Shown one piece after another: positions 12,753 to 22,607 of a DNA stretch of 64,000 nucleotides. The notes beneath the pieces are model-generated. The model was not told the origin of the DNA. It worked only from the letters and a program-made list of their open reading frames with translations, and ran no database searches. This stretch comes from Manihot esculenta (lineage: Eukaryota > Streptophyta > Magnoliopsida > Malpighiales > Euphorbiaceae). Location: positions 18,322,000-18,385,999 of the forward strand of contig NC_035164.2 in the NCBI RefSeq assembly GCF_001659605.2, read 5' to 3'. Position 1 is the stretch's first letter, and each line of letters starts with the position of its first letter. The translations under genes and the position numbers were made by a program.

Positions 12753-14752
12753 CTGAAAACAGTACACAACATACAAACATTAGCATCATATGGTTCATGT
12801 GAGCACACATGAACCCTCATCACATACATCACATAGTATATCATATCATTAATGCACATGCATAAAGTCATGGCATTTCACATCATCATGTAAGACAGGA
12901 CTCCACATCTTATCCTAGTGGACATGACCTTCCTATTGTGCTTGACCTTCTATAACATCTATGAGCCCGACACTCTAGGTCCGACCATATGAACCTAGGG
13001 CTCTGATACCATTCTGTAACGACCCGAAAATCGGACCGCTACCGGCGCTAGGATCCGGGTCGACTTAAGGCCGCCGGGACCCGTAGCAAGCCTGAACATA
13101 TAACCTGAAAACCTGTATAATCCCATACATGATCACAACATGCATACAAATTTAAAACTTTTCTTTCATTCATTTCTCATACACCAACTCAACCTGAACA
13201 TACATGTACATAGACATGATCATAATCATGATCCCTCTGTGGGATCTCATCAATGCCCCAACGGGCGATACAACATAAGATGAGTTGGCTTAAACATAAA
13301 CATTATAAAACATTTCTATAGATTATGTATCAAAGGGATTACAATACTCATAGGGTCAAGCACATCTATAATCTCAATATACCTCATTACATAACATATT
13401 GTAATCTCTTACATTACATCATAGTACAATTGTCATGTCCACAATCTAACTATTACATCAGCATACTTCAATAAACTCTGGCTAACCTTCTGATCTACCC
13501 TGTACCTGCACATCTGGGGTTAGGGGAGAGGGGTGAGCTACAAAGCCCAGTGAGCAGAATAGTATAAAACCATATTTTAAAATTTCATGCTTTCATGGAA
13601 TGCAACACATCACAACAAATCACATCTCGGATGGTATTGTCACCTATAGTCCTCTACATAGGTCCAACTGTGCCGGGACGTAGAATGGGTCAACCGGTCT
13701 TTCCCTTATCATAACATATCATATGGACCAACTGTGCCAGGGACGTAGAATGGGTACAACCTAGACTTTCTCTTACATCGTGCCAGGGACGTAGAATGGG
13801 TACAACCTGGACTTCCATACTATAACATGCCATAACATCAATCATATCATATGAGGACTAAAGGATCATCCAATAACCAATCCACATCAACATTAACATC
13901 ATAAATGCAATGCAACATATTCGTGAATACTAATGCAAGCAACCTATTATATCTCATGGCATTCATGATGCATGAATCATGCTCAAAATTCATATTTCAT
14001 TTATTTAAACTTAAGGTTTATTCCACTCACCTCTGGCTAGCTCTGACAAACTCTGTAGCAGCTGGCTCACTGCTGGGGTCCTCGGTTCCTCGGGTCCGAA
14101 CCTACACAGGTGGACTCCAATGAGGGACCAAACATACATAACATAACTCTAATATATTCCCCAAAAACCCCCTAAAACATCATGTAACAATCACATAACA
14201 ACATGCAAGAAATGGCTGGACAGGGCACTTTCGGCGGCAGGTTCGGCGGCCGAAAGTCCTTCCAGAGCCGAAAGTCAGGCAGGTTCGGCGGCACCTTCGG
14301 CGGCCGAAACTCCCAGACAGAGACGAAACTCATGCATGTTCGGCGGCACCTTCGGCGGCCGAAAGTCCCAGACAGAGACGAAAGTCTCCCTTCGGGGGCA
14401 ACTTCGGCAGCCGAAAGGCCTGCCTCACCAGCCATGTTCGGCGGCCGAAAGTGCCTTCGGCTGCCGAACCTGGTTTCTGCCGAAGGGCAGAAACTTGGCT
14501 CCCAAATGCATTTTCGCCTCCCAACTCACCAATCATGCATATACCTCAGTTAAATCATGCATACAAGTTCCTAGGGGCCTCAAAACATCAAATACCCCAA
14601 CTACAACACTTCAAACACACAAAAACAACATACATTGTCCAAGACATCAAGATTAACCCATAACTCCACATATAACCTAACATGCATTTCTACTCATCGA
14701 TCTAGCATAAAACTTATTGAAAACACATAAGGAGCTTAAGATCGGCTCTTAC
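12753..14752 (-). other. Predicted leader intron(s) of element 2
   Basis: On the minus strand a strong donor AAGAG/GTAAG ends its exon at 14753. A pyrimidine-rich acceptor (CTGTTTTCAG) ends at 12753, eight bases before the gag ATG. The interval, 2000 bp, contains most of R-U5 and the primer-binding site. Within it a candidate 71-nt mini-exon (14101-14031) is bounded by GTGTAG and GTGAGT. Equivalent sites are kept in the other copies. This is inference from site conservation; no transcript evidence is available here. Confidence 0.5.
12998..13011 (-). promoter_or_regulatory. Primer-binding site of element 2
   Basis: On the minus strand TGGTATCAGAGCCC follows the 5' LTR end by three bases, complementary to initiator tRNA-Met, as in element 1. 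Confidence 0.9.
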
Positions 14753-15316
14753 CTCTTGAAGATCGAGAGGGAGACGACCTAAACTTGGAGATCCAAGAAG
14801 ATGAGCTCCTGAGTTCCCAAAGCTCCAAAACTTGTTTCAAAAGTTCAAAACTTTCAATGCAAGCTTAAAACTCAAGAAAAATGGTGGGGATTTGGAGGAA
14901 GAACACTAGGTTTGCAAAGGGAAAGTCGGAAGCTTGCTGTGGCCGAAAATGGGAGAAAGCTCGCCCATTTCGGCTAAGTGCCCCTTATATAGTGGCTGGC
15001 CAGGCCACGTTCGGGGGCCGAACGTGCCTCCGCATCCATGCAAATGTTCGGCGGCCGAACTTGACTTTCGGCGGCCGAACCTGAACTTCCCTAACTCATG
15101 CTTTCGGGGGCCTAACGTGCCTCCAAAACGCATGCATGTTCGGCGGCCGAACTTGACTTTCGGCGGCCGAACCTGGGTTTTCCTCCAATGCTATTTTTCA
15201 TGCAAAAACTCATTAAAACATTTTTATAAAACATGATACCCTTCTAGAGGTCTCCGACATCCGAGATTCCACCGGACGGTAGGAATTCCGATACCGGAGT
15301 CTAGCCGGGTATTACA
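13015..15316 (-). repeat. 5' LTR of element 2
   Basis: 2302 bp, nearly identical to 5356-7660. It differs by a missing 3 bases near 15235 and three substitutions that I could find. It carries the promoter that should drive the element. Confidence 0.96.
14984..14991 (-). promoter_or_regulatory. LTR TATA box (element 2, 5' LTR)
   Basis: TATATAAG on the minus strand, right after the conserved GGCCAGCCAC block and about 325 bp from the LTR start. U3 near-palindromes containing GCCGCC lie just upstream, between about 15040 and 15175. Confidence 0.75.
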
Positions 15317-15364
15317 TGGGAGACACGGGAGTCTATGCTCCAGCAATATCCATATCTATTTTGA
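15317..15364 (+). pseudogene. Last codons of element 1 pol, beyond the insertion
   Basis: After the duplicated TGGGA the reading frame of element 1 continues in phase for about 15 codons to a TGA at 15362-15364. The residues match the C-terminal tail of element 2's chromodomain (RESMLQQYP). This shows that element 2 landed in the chromodomain coding region. Confidence 0.92.
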
Positions 15365-15425
15365 GGTTAGATTTCCTCCTTTTATGTGTTTAATTGTTTG
15401 AGGAACATTCGGGGACGAATGTTCT

Positions 15426-15439
15426 TAAAGGGGGGAGAA
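15426..15439 (+). promoter_or_regulatory. Polypurine tract of element 1
   Basis: AAAGGGGGGAGAA directly precedes the 3' LTR start TGTAATACCC. It is the expected primer for plus-strand DNA synthesis. Confidence 0.85.
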
Positions 15440-17532
15440 TGTAATACCCGGCTAGAGTCCGGCATCGGAATTCTACTTTCCGGTGGAATGTAGGATGTCG
15501 GAATCCGCTAGAAGGGTAAGAATTATGTTTTTCGAAAATATTTTAGTATGTCTTATAGTTTTAAAGGGAAAAAGAAATGAGTTTTTGAAAGAAAAGAACC
15601 AAGAAAGAAATGCCAGGTTCGGCCGCCAAAGGTGAAGTTCGGCCGCCGAACATGCATGGCTTTTGGTTTCACCTTAGGCCGCCGAAGGTGGTCTGGCCAG
15701 CCACCTATAAAAGGCCCTCAGGCGGTGAATGGATAAGAATTACTTTTCCTTTCAGTTTCAGCGGTGAGACCATGTCTTTCTTGGGTTTTCTTCATGTTTT
15801 CATCAAATCTTGCAAAGTTTTGATAAGTTTTAATGTTGTTTTGAAGCTTTTGAGCTAAAAACCCACGTTTTGAAGTTTGGAGACTTTGGGAGAGAGTTGC
15901 CCCATATCTCCACGTTTGGATCGTTCATCTTCTTGTTTTCAAGAGGTAAGTGAAGATCCTGAGCTCCTTTTCATGATTTATGAAGGTTTTATGGAGTTTG
16001 TGGGTTAAGATGCATGATTAGGTTAAATAGAGGTTTTTAGTGTTCTTTTGATGAAAGCATGTATATGTGTTGTGTTGTGTTGTTTGTTGGGGTTTTAAGG
16101 TAGGTTTGGACCCCTTTGTGCATATACTTGAGTATATATGTTGAGGAATAGTGGTTTTTGTGTTTGGGTAAGATTGGAGAGGTTTGGCATGAGGCAGAGC
16201 AAGGTTCTGCCTTACTGGAGAACCTAGCTTCGGCTGCCGAAGGAAGGTTCGGCCGCCGAACATGCTGAGGAGGTGGCTTCGGCTGCCTAAGCTTGCCTAT
16301 GCTTGCACCCGAAAGTTTGGACTTTCGGCTCTAGAGGGGGTTTCGGCCGCCGAAGGTGCCGCCGAAGGTTAGGGACTTTCGTCTCTGGAGAGGACTTTCG
16401 GCAGCCGAAGTGCCGCCGAAAGTGCTTGAGGTTCGGCTCTGGAAGGGACTTTCGGCCGCCGAACCTGCCACCGAAAGTGCCCTGTCCAGCTTTCCTTTGC
16501 ATGTTTTACATGATTGTTTTAGGATGTCTGGGGGGGGTTTCTGGGGAGTATTTTAAAGATAGTTCTGAGTTAGTTTGGTCCCTCATTTGAGTCCACCTAT
16601 GTAGGAACGGACCAGAGGAACCGAAGAGAGCAGCAGTGAGCACTGCTTCAGAGTTTGCAGAGTCAGTTCAGAGATAGCTAGAGGTGAGTGGAACTCAACT
16701 TAAGCTTTTTAATTGAGAAATCAAATGATTTTAGCATATGTCATACATCATGATTGTGCAATAGGTTGATTGCATTAGAATTCAAGAATATATTGCATTG
16801 CATCTATATTGTTGTTGATGTTGGTGATAGTGGATGATCCATTAGTCCCTGAGTAAGACCAGGTGCCCATTCTACGCCCTGGCACGGTAGATGAGGAAGA
16901 CCAGGTGCCCATTCTACGCCCTGGCACGAGTTTAGGATGTCGGGACTATTTGGGGACATGTTCACCTGAGATGATGTGAATTGTCTGTGCTGTGATGCAT
17001 TTCATGAGAGCATGTTTATTAACATGTTTTTACTGTTCTACTCACTGGACTATAGTAGCTCATCCCACTCCCTTAACCCCAGTTTTGCAGGATCAGAGTG
17101 CGGGGGAGTCTAGTGAAGGCATGAAGAGTAAAAGAGTTTTGTAATAGTATAGTGTGAACATGTAATATGTGTAAAGTGATGTATAGAGTGCAGTAGTGTG
17201 CTTGATCTATTTGTATTGTAAATCCCTTTTTATGCTTGGTCTGTTTATTTTATGCAACTGTTTTGATGAATGTGAAAAACCATGCTTAACATAGTATGAG
17301 ATTACCCCGTCTAGAGCATTGATGAGAGCTCTAGTAAGGGGTTACAGAGATAGTGCATGCACAGGTTGAGCCTTAGTACAGAGCACAGTTTTATGTTTTT
17401 ACAGAAAATGCATGACCATGTATGGGATTTTACGGGTATTCAGAGAGTATAGCAGGCTTGCTACGGGTCCTGGCGACCTTAAGTCGACCCGGATCCTAGC
17501 GCCGGTGGCGGTCCGATTTTCGGGTCGTTACA
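15440..17532 (+). repeat. 3' LTR of element 1
   Basis: This 2093-bp LTR starts TGTAATACCC and ends GGGTCGTTACA. The TATA box TATAAAAG at 15706-15713 implies a short U3 of about 265 bp and a very long R-U5. Downstream lie a splice-donor-like AAGAG/GTAAG (15945/15946), many copies of the near-palindrome TTCGGCCGCCGAA, a candidate mini-exon (16605-16683) bounded by TAG and GTGAG, and two copies of a CCAGG...CCTGG hairpin module (about 16857-16927). Sequence after 17532 is unrelated. Confidence 0.95.
15706..15713 (+). promoter_or_regulatory. LTR TATA box (element 1, 3' LTR)
   Basis: TATAAAAG sits after the conserved block CTGGCCAGCCACC. The same arrangement occurs in every LTR of this family in the window, which supports a real core promoter. 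Confidence 0.75.
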
Positions 17533-18520
17533 AATAATGCATGTGCCACGCACCTATAGAGAGAAGCAGAACAATCTCTGGAAAATAAAGATGATGATCA
17601 TCAACATACAGCTCAATCAAGTATTTCAAGTGAACCTGTGGGACTTCTAAACCTGTTTCAAAAGGAAGTGTGCATCCTGTTGAACAAGCATTTCAAAAGA
17701 AGTAGCTAGTTAGAGCTAACGCGTTTGCATTTGAGAAAAGAAAATTGTTGCTGCTTTGTTTCTACACCATGCCATTTTTGTGATAGGGTGCATGAAACAT
17801 AATTAGTTCTCTAAATATAATTTGAAAATATAAAAAGCAAATATTAATTGAGAAAGTTTTCAACAGGCTCTGCAGACTGCAAAAAATACATGAGATGAGA
17901 AACTAAAGATATTAATGTATATTTGTAGATGATCCTCGACCAATTTTTTCTGTTACTAAACCAATTTTGCTATTTCAATTATACAACTTGCTAGCATACA
18001 GAGTATCCAAAGATTTTTATAAAGACAAGAAATTAATTGGTCATAAATTTTCAAAATCAAGCATTAATATTCTCTATGTTCTTTAGCAATACAATTTGTT
18101 TTCAACTGTAAAAATATAGGGATTATGTTCTCCCAAGTTTAGACTTATATTAAACAAGTCACTATCCATCCACCAAAAGAATCATCAACAATCCTTATTG
18201 GAGTGTAGGGAAATAAGCGATTGTGAAAAATTGGAAGTATTTGAAATATACTAAAAAGTAAAGATATGCAAAAAATCATAAAAAAATCAGATATTTTAAA
18301 ACACAACAAATAGTAAAATATTTATAAAAATTAGAGTAAATAAAGTAAGACGAAAGTGTAAGGTTAGCTTACTGAAGTAAAATGACTGTACAAATTGGTT
18401 TCTTCATTCTGAAACCTTAATCTCAGGAGTCATCACCGTTGAATGCAAAGACAAAAGTTAGATTTGCAATTGTTGATAATATTCTAAAAAGAAAAAAAGC
18501 GTACTCCTTAACACAAGCAC
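17533..18520. other. Intergenic DNA, possible decayed coding fragment
   Basis: AT-rich sequence follows directly after element 1. Between about 17560 and 17700 short stretches repeat words such as AAGTATTTCAAGTGAACC and AAGCATTTC, which resemble the 60-bp repeat at 18524. They may be outlying, more decayed units of it. No recognisable domain, RNA gene or promoter was seen. Confidence 0.4.
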
Positions 18521-18523
18521 TTC

Positions 18524-18827
18524 AGAAGCTAAACCAAGCGTTTCAGATGAACAATTTGTGCATTCTTCTGAATCAATCAATTAAGAAGCTAAACTAGGTG
18601 TTTCACAGAACCAATCTGGGTCTATCTCTAAGATAAGTTAAGTAGTTCAGAATCTAAACAAAGTATTTCTATGAACAATCTGTGAAGCCTTCTGAGCTTA
18701 GCAGTTTAGAAGCTAAACTAGATATTTCAAATGGGCAACTAGTGCTTGCTCCTGAATCAAGCAGATTAGAAGCTAAACCAAGTGTTTTAGATAAATATTT
18801 TGTGCATGCCCAAGCGTTTCATATGAA
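18524..18827 (+). repeat. Degenerate 60-bp tandem repeat, coding-like (20 codons)
   Basis: The word AGAAGCTAAAC or a close variant recurs at 18524, 18584, 18649, 18708 and 18768, giving periods of 60, 65, 59 and 60. In one frame the units read as a 20-residue repeat around EAKPSVSDEQFVHSSES, broken by TAA codons in the second and third units; the last two units are open. This suggests a minisatellite inside a former exon. I do not recognise the protein. Confidence 0.65.
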
Positions 18828-18904
18828 CAATATGCAAGTGCCCCTAAGAGAAGCAATTCGGAATCTAAAATCAAATATCTAATCTAAATTAATAATGTTA
18901 TCAC

Positions 18905-19268
18905 TAACCAGCAGTGGCGGCGAGCAGTAGTGGCAGTGGCGGGGAGCGGCAATGGCGGCGACAACGGGAACAGCAGTAGCAGCAGCGACAATGGCAAAGA
19001 GAAGGGTCTAGCGCCGAGGAGAGGAGAGGAGAGGAGAGGAAGACAGCGATTGAAATTAAAAGAGAGGATGAAAGAGATGATTAGAGTTTTTTTTATATTC
19101 TTCGCATTTTCTGACGGATTAGCGATGGAATAATATTTTTAAAATTCATCGCTAATCCGTCGGAAATATAAAAATAAAGTATTCGTTGCTGATCCGTCGC
19201 TAACTTTTTTTCCAATGAAAATAATGTTATCGCTAAATCTGTCGCTGATAGTTCATTTTTTTGTGGTG
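18905..19268 (+). mobile_element. CACTA-like transposon terminal fragment
   Basis: A GGC/AGC-rich stretch (18905-19000) and a GGAGA-rich stretch are followed by sub-terminal repeats of GACGGATTAGCGA and its complement (19111-19240) and the end TTTTTTTGTGGTG. Repeats of AGCGACGGATT beside a TTTGTAGTG-like end are typical of dicot CACTA (En/Spm) elements. The matching CACTACAA end was not found upstream, so this is probably a remnant. Confidence 0.55.
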
Positions 19269-20322
19269 TTGTACGCATGTAATGTTCCCATGCTGATGAG
19301 TGAAGAAACCCTTCTCCAATTGTTTATGTTTTGTATATGTGGTATTTTGTTGTAGACCATTGCCAGGTAATATGTGAATTCTATCAGGTACTGAGATAGA
19401 TTTTATCATTTGCATGATACTCAGATGCTTCACGAGAAGAGAGAGCTGCTTATACGCAAACTATAACTCAATACTTTTGATTTTGTGTACATGTTTCATC
19501 CTTATGAAAAAAAAAAAACGTTTTATCCTTTTCTTTTTCATCTTAAAAGTTTAACATTGCAGGGTGAGAGGAGGCAGCTGAATACATTGTAGCCAAGAAG
19601 AAAGAAAGGGAAGATTGAATTTAAATCATTACTAAAGCCCGTAAATGTACGTGATCATCTGCACTTGAACAATCATCGGCCTCAATGATCAGGTATGAGC
19701 TTTAAATCAGTAGCCTTAAAGCAGATTCTAAGGCTGGAAGACCTCCGATTTCAGGTTTAATTGAAGATTCATAAACGAAAATAAATAAATTAATTAGTGT
19801 TCGGAGTTGGTAATCTCTCTTAATTTCAAGAAATACTAATGCCTTTTTACGTGCCCGAGGATATATAGATGCAGAGGATAATATTCAGGAGAAAATACCA
19901 ATTCTAAAAAATACCATTTCTAATTGAATGGACTACATGGATCGGATGAACAATTCTTATATTTTTATCAATTAAATAATATTTAAGTATTTGAAAATTC
20001 TATTTTAAATTTAAAGTTTGAGTTATTAAATTAAAATGATAAAATAAATAACAATTCTGCCTTCTCAAAACGTCTCAACCACCACCTAGCTCTGCATGAT
20101 TCAAGAGATGTGCAAAGTACGCTCAGGTGGTTGTGCGAAATTGGACAACTGTTAATCAAATGTTCGTTCTGTTATATTTACTTCAACTCCTGGGCCCTCA
20201 TATCAATCTCCAAAACTTTGCTAGGAAGACACAACGCTTTTGTTTTTTTTTTTTTCCTCATTCCTTGTTGTTTGTCAATGAAATTTTATTCATCCACTGA
20301 ATTGTCATTTTCTCAGGAAAAT
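19269..20322. other. Intergenic DNA, nothing identified
   Basis: AT-rich sequence with short homopolymer runs. The open frames on either strand are short and show no domain or codon pattern. No RNA gene seen. Confidence 0.5.
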
Positions 20323-20940
20323 TTACAGCATCTCGCAATTTGTGTGTTTCGGGTGTCTGTAACATTTTTTGGCCAATTTCGAATTGCTTAAGACCATGGT
20401 TATTTTCTTTGGAGTTGATAGCTTAAGACATATAGAACCTAGATTAATAACAATACTGTGATAGTTTAAAACTGAATGACCAAGTATCACATTATACGCA
20501 AATAGAATATTTATCATTACAAACTCTGTATACAACTCTCACTTATATTTTCATCATCCAGTACTAGAGGGAGATTGATGGTTCCCATTAATGCCACGGT
20601 CTTATCTCCTGATCCTAATAACGAATAGGAAACTCTGATAAAATTATTTTTATCCAAGCTTAACTTATTAAAAATATTTAAAATAAAAGGTTAACAGAAC
20701 TACATGTGTCCACTAATACTCGCCTTATTTTATACCTATTTAAAAAGACTTGACGACCAGCGGGTCGTTTTGGAAGAATCCAACCACTTTGTCTGCAGGA
20801 CCGAACTTTACCTCCTACTTAGCCCATGGCTCCTGTTCGACCGACAAGACATTTTCTGCTATGCGCTTGTTTTTCCATTTACTCTTATCAGGTCCTCCTA
20901 TAATAACATGTATGACTCCGGCCATCTCAAGGGATAAAGA
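20323..20940 (-). pseudogene. Decayed Ty3/gypsy protease-region fragment (Tat/Ogre-like)
   Basis: On the minus strand the sequence reads, across stops and frameshifts, as the linker and protease region of a second gypsy lineage. It shows GVIHVIIGGP and KRIAENV, then EVKFGPADKVVGFFQ, then RRVLVDTCSSVNLLF, which corresponds to the protease VDTGSS site with Gly replaced by Cys. Next come FAYNVILGHSVLNYHSIVIN and a tail LAKKCY. These words are typical of Tat-type plant elements and differ clearly from the Tekay copies here. No LTRs could be assigned with confidence. Confidence 0.75.
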
Positions 20941-22141
20941 AGAGAAAATCCTTTTCTAATGAAAAGGGGCAAGAGACCGGTTTTTAATTCAAATGAATAT
21001 AGAGGATTCAATGGATTTTCAGCAATAAAACTAAATGATGTTGCTGAAAATAAATTGATGATGTGGCTGGAACGAAATTGTGTTGTGATTGATCCAACGA
21101 AACTGTGTTGTGATTGGTCAACAGATAGAGAACGTGAGATAGTTGGCGCCTATAGCAGCCACTCCGACGCTCAAGTCAATATGTTGAAGAGAAGTGCGAG
21201 TATAAATTTAGAACTCAAGAATAATTGTGTGAGAGAATACCGTACATTTACTTATATAATACTTCTTCCTTTATATTGTAAGAAAATAAACATAAATAAC
21301 ATTTTTTTATAATCTGGCGATAATGTAACCGACTGTTTGATAAGAGATATCATCAATGAATAGGTCGGTGATCCCGTGATTATAGACGTAATGGGAATAC
21401 GCTGGATTGTGCTTGACAATGGTAATTTTGTGCCGAGACTTCAATTATTTAGGAGATGGCGAGTTTTGGTAATAAACCGAATGTTATGGTGTCCAAGTCT
21501 TCTTTTACTCAAATGGAACCGTATTACCTACTTATCAAATCCATGCTATATAAACTTGTTTTGCGGTAACAGCAGCTCACTGCTTAGTTTAAAAGAGTTT
21601 CATATAGCACCAATATATTAAAAAAGTTAAAAATTAAGAACTTATATTTCAATTACACAAATTTTATAGTAAGTTTTACTTTTGATTCTCATATATTTAT
21701 ATTATTTTTATTTAATTAATGATAAATTATTATTCAATCTCTATTTTATTAAAATTATGTATTTAATTATATAAATCACTCAATTAAAATATTTTTATAA
21801 TTTATAAAACTAAATTATTTAATTATTTTATTAAAAATTATTTATTTATTTTACCTTACAAATGAAATTGCATTAAAAATTTAAATGAATAAGTAATTAT
21901 AAAATCAAATTCCGTCCAAAAATAAATGAAGCCCAAATGAAGCTTAATTAAATCTCTTTTTCTTTCGCCCTCTCTGTTTTCTCTTTATTAAAAATATTTG
22001 TTAAGTAAGAATGTTAAATATGATTATTAAGTACTAAATTTAATTAGCAATTAAAAATTAATATAATTTAAAAAATTAAAAATATATACAAACTAATAAA
22101 ATTATTTACAAAATATTAAAGAACAACTATATAGAATAAGT
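20941..22141. other. Intergenic DNA, possible old LTR remnant
   Basis: The part at 20941-21620 has LTR-like words (TTGGCGCC, CCGACGCTCAAGTCAATA) next to the Tat-like fragment and may be its LTR, but no ends or duplication are clear. From 21620 to 22141 the DNA is very AT-rich and featureless. It originally lay upstream of the GS1 promoter. Confidence 0.4.
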
Positions 22142-22491
22142 AAAAAAATACATTGTAAACGTATTTAACGTTTTTTAACCAGTGCAAACGTTACACGTTT
22201 TAGAAAAAAAAAGTGAAAAGAAAAAGAAAAAAAAAAAAGCAAAAGAGGCGCACAGTGGATAAAAAGTATGCAACCACCCAAGGACTTTGTAGATTCCGGG
22301 ATTGGATCCATTTTCCTGTTGAATATTCCACAATCCTCCCAGCGTCATATTTTTTGTTCCTTGTTTTTTGGAAAGAAATTAGGTGGTTATCGCTGGTGAC
22401 CACATTATTTACTCACCTAATCAGATCCCCCGGTTCTCAGCTATCCCTCTCTCTCCCTCTCTCTCTCTCTCCCTTTTTGTGTGCTATCACT
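22142..22491 (+). repeat. Left copy of ~350-bp target duplication (orphan GS1 promoter copy)
   Basis: This segment, from AAAAAATACATTG to GTGCTATCACT, is near-identical to 35387-35761, which adjoins the GS1 start codon. It includes the CT-rich 5' UTR repeat. The two copies flank the LINE exactly, so this copy is best read as one side of an unusually long target-site duplication. It is now about 13 kb away from the gene it came from. Confidence 0.85.
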
Positions 22492-22607
22492 TCTAAAATT
22501 TCTAAAATAAAGATTCGTTTGGGTTACGATGACTTTATAGTTGTTGATTGTATAAGGCATAATGGGGCTTGGCGTTACTCTAGCGCTCAGTCTCTTATGT
22601 TTCTGTT

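Larger units (their letters stand above)
5356..15316 (-). mobile_element. Complete young Tekay-type chromovirus, element 2
   Basis: A 9961-bp element on the minus strand, bounded by TGTAAC...ATTACA termini and the 5-bp duplication TGGGA (5351-5355, 15317-15321). LTRs are 5356-7660 (2305 bp) and 13015-15316 (2302 bp). By eye they differ by three substitutions and one 3-bp indel, so insertion was very recent. The gag-pol frame is uninterrupted, and primer-binding site and polypurine tract are intact. It looks potentially autonomous. It inserted antisense into the pol of element 1, a member of the same family. Confidence 0.97.
1..17532 (+). mobile_element. Ty3/gypsy Tekay-type chromovirus, element 1 (interrupted, left edge cut)
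   Basis: The sequence shows a 5' LTR end (1-228), a primer-binding site, a gag-pol reading frame, a polypurine tract and a complete 3' LTR (15440-17532), all on the plus strand. The element is interrupted from 5356 to 15316 by a second antisense copy; flanking TGGGA duplications at 5351-5355 and 15317-15321 fix the junction. The left LTR begins outside the window, so the element's own target duplication cannot be tested. The 228 bp shared by its two LTRs differ at about 5 sites by eye (about 2%). Chromodomain and long LTRs place it in the Tekay/Del clade of chromoviruses. Three premature TAG codons make it non-autonomous as it stands. Confidence 0.95.
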
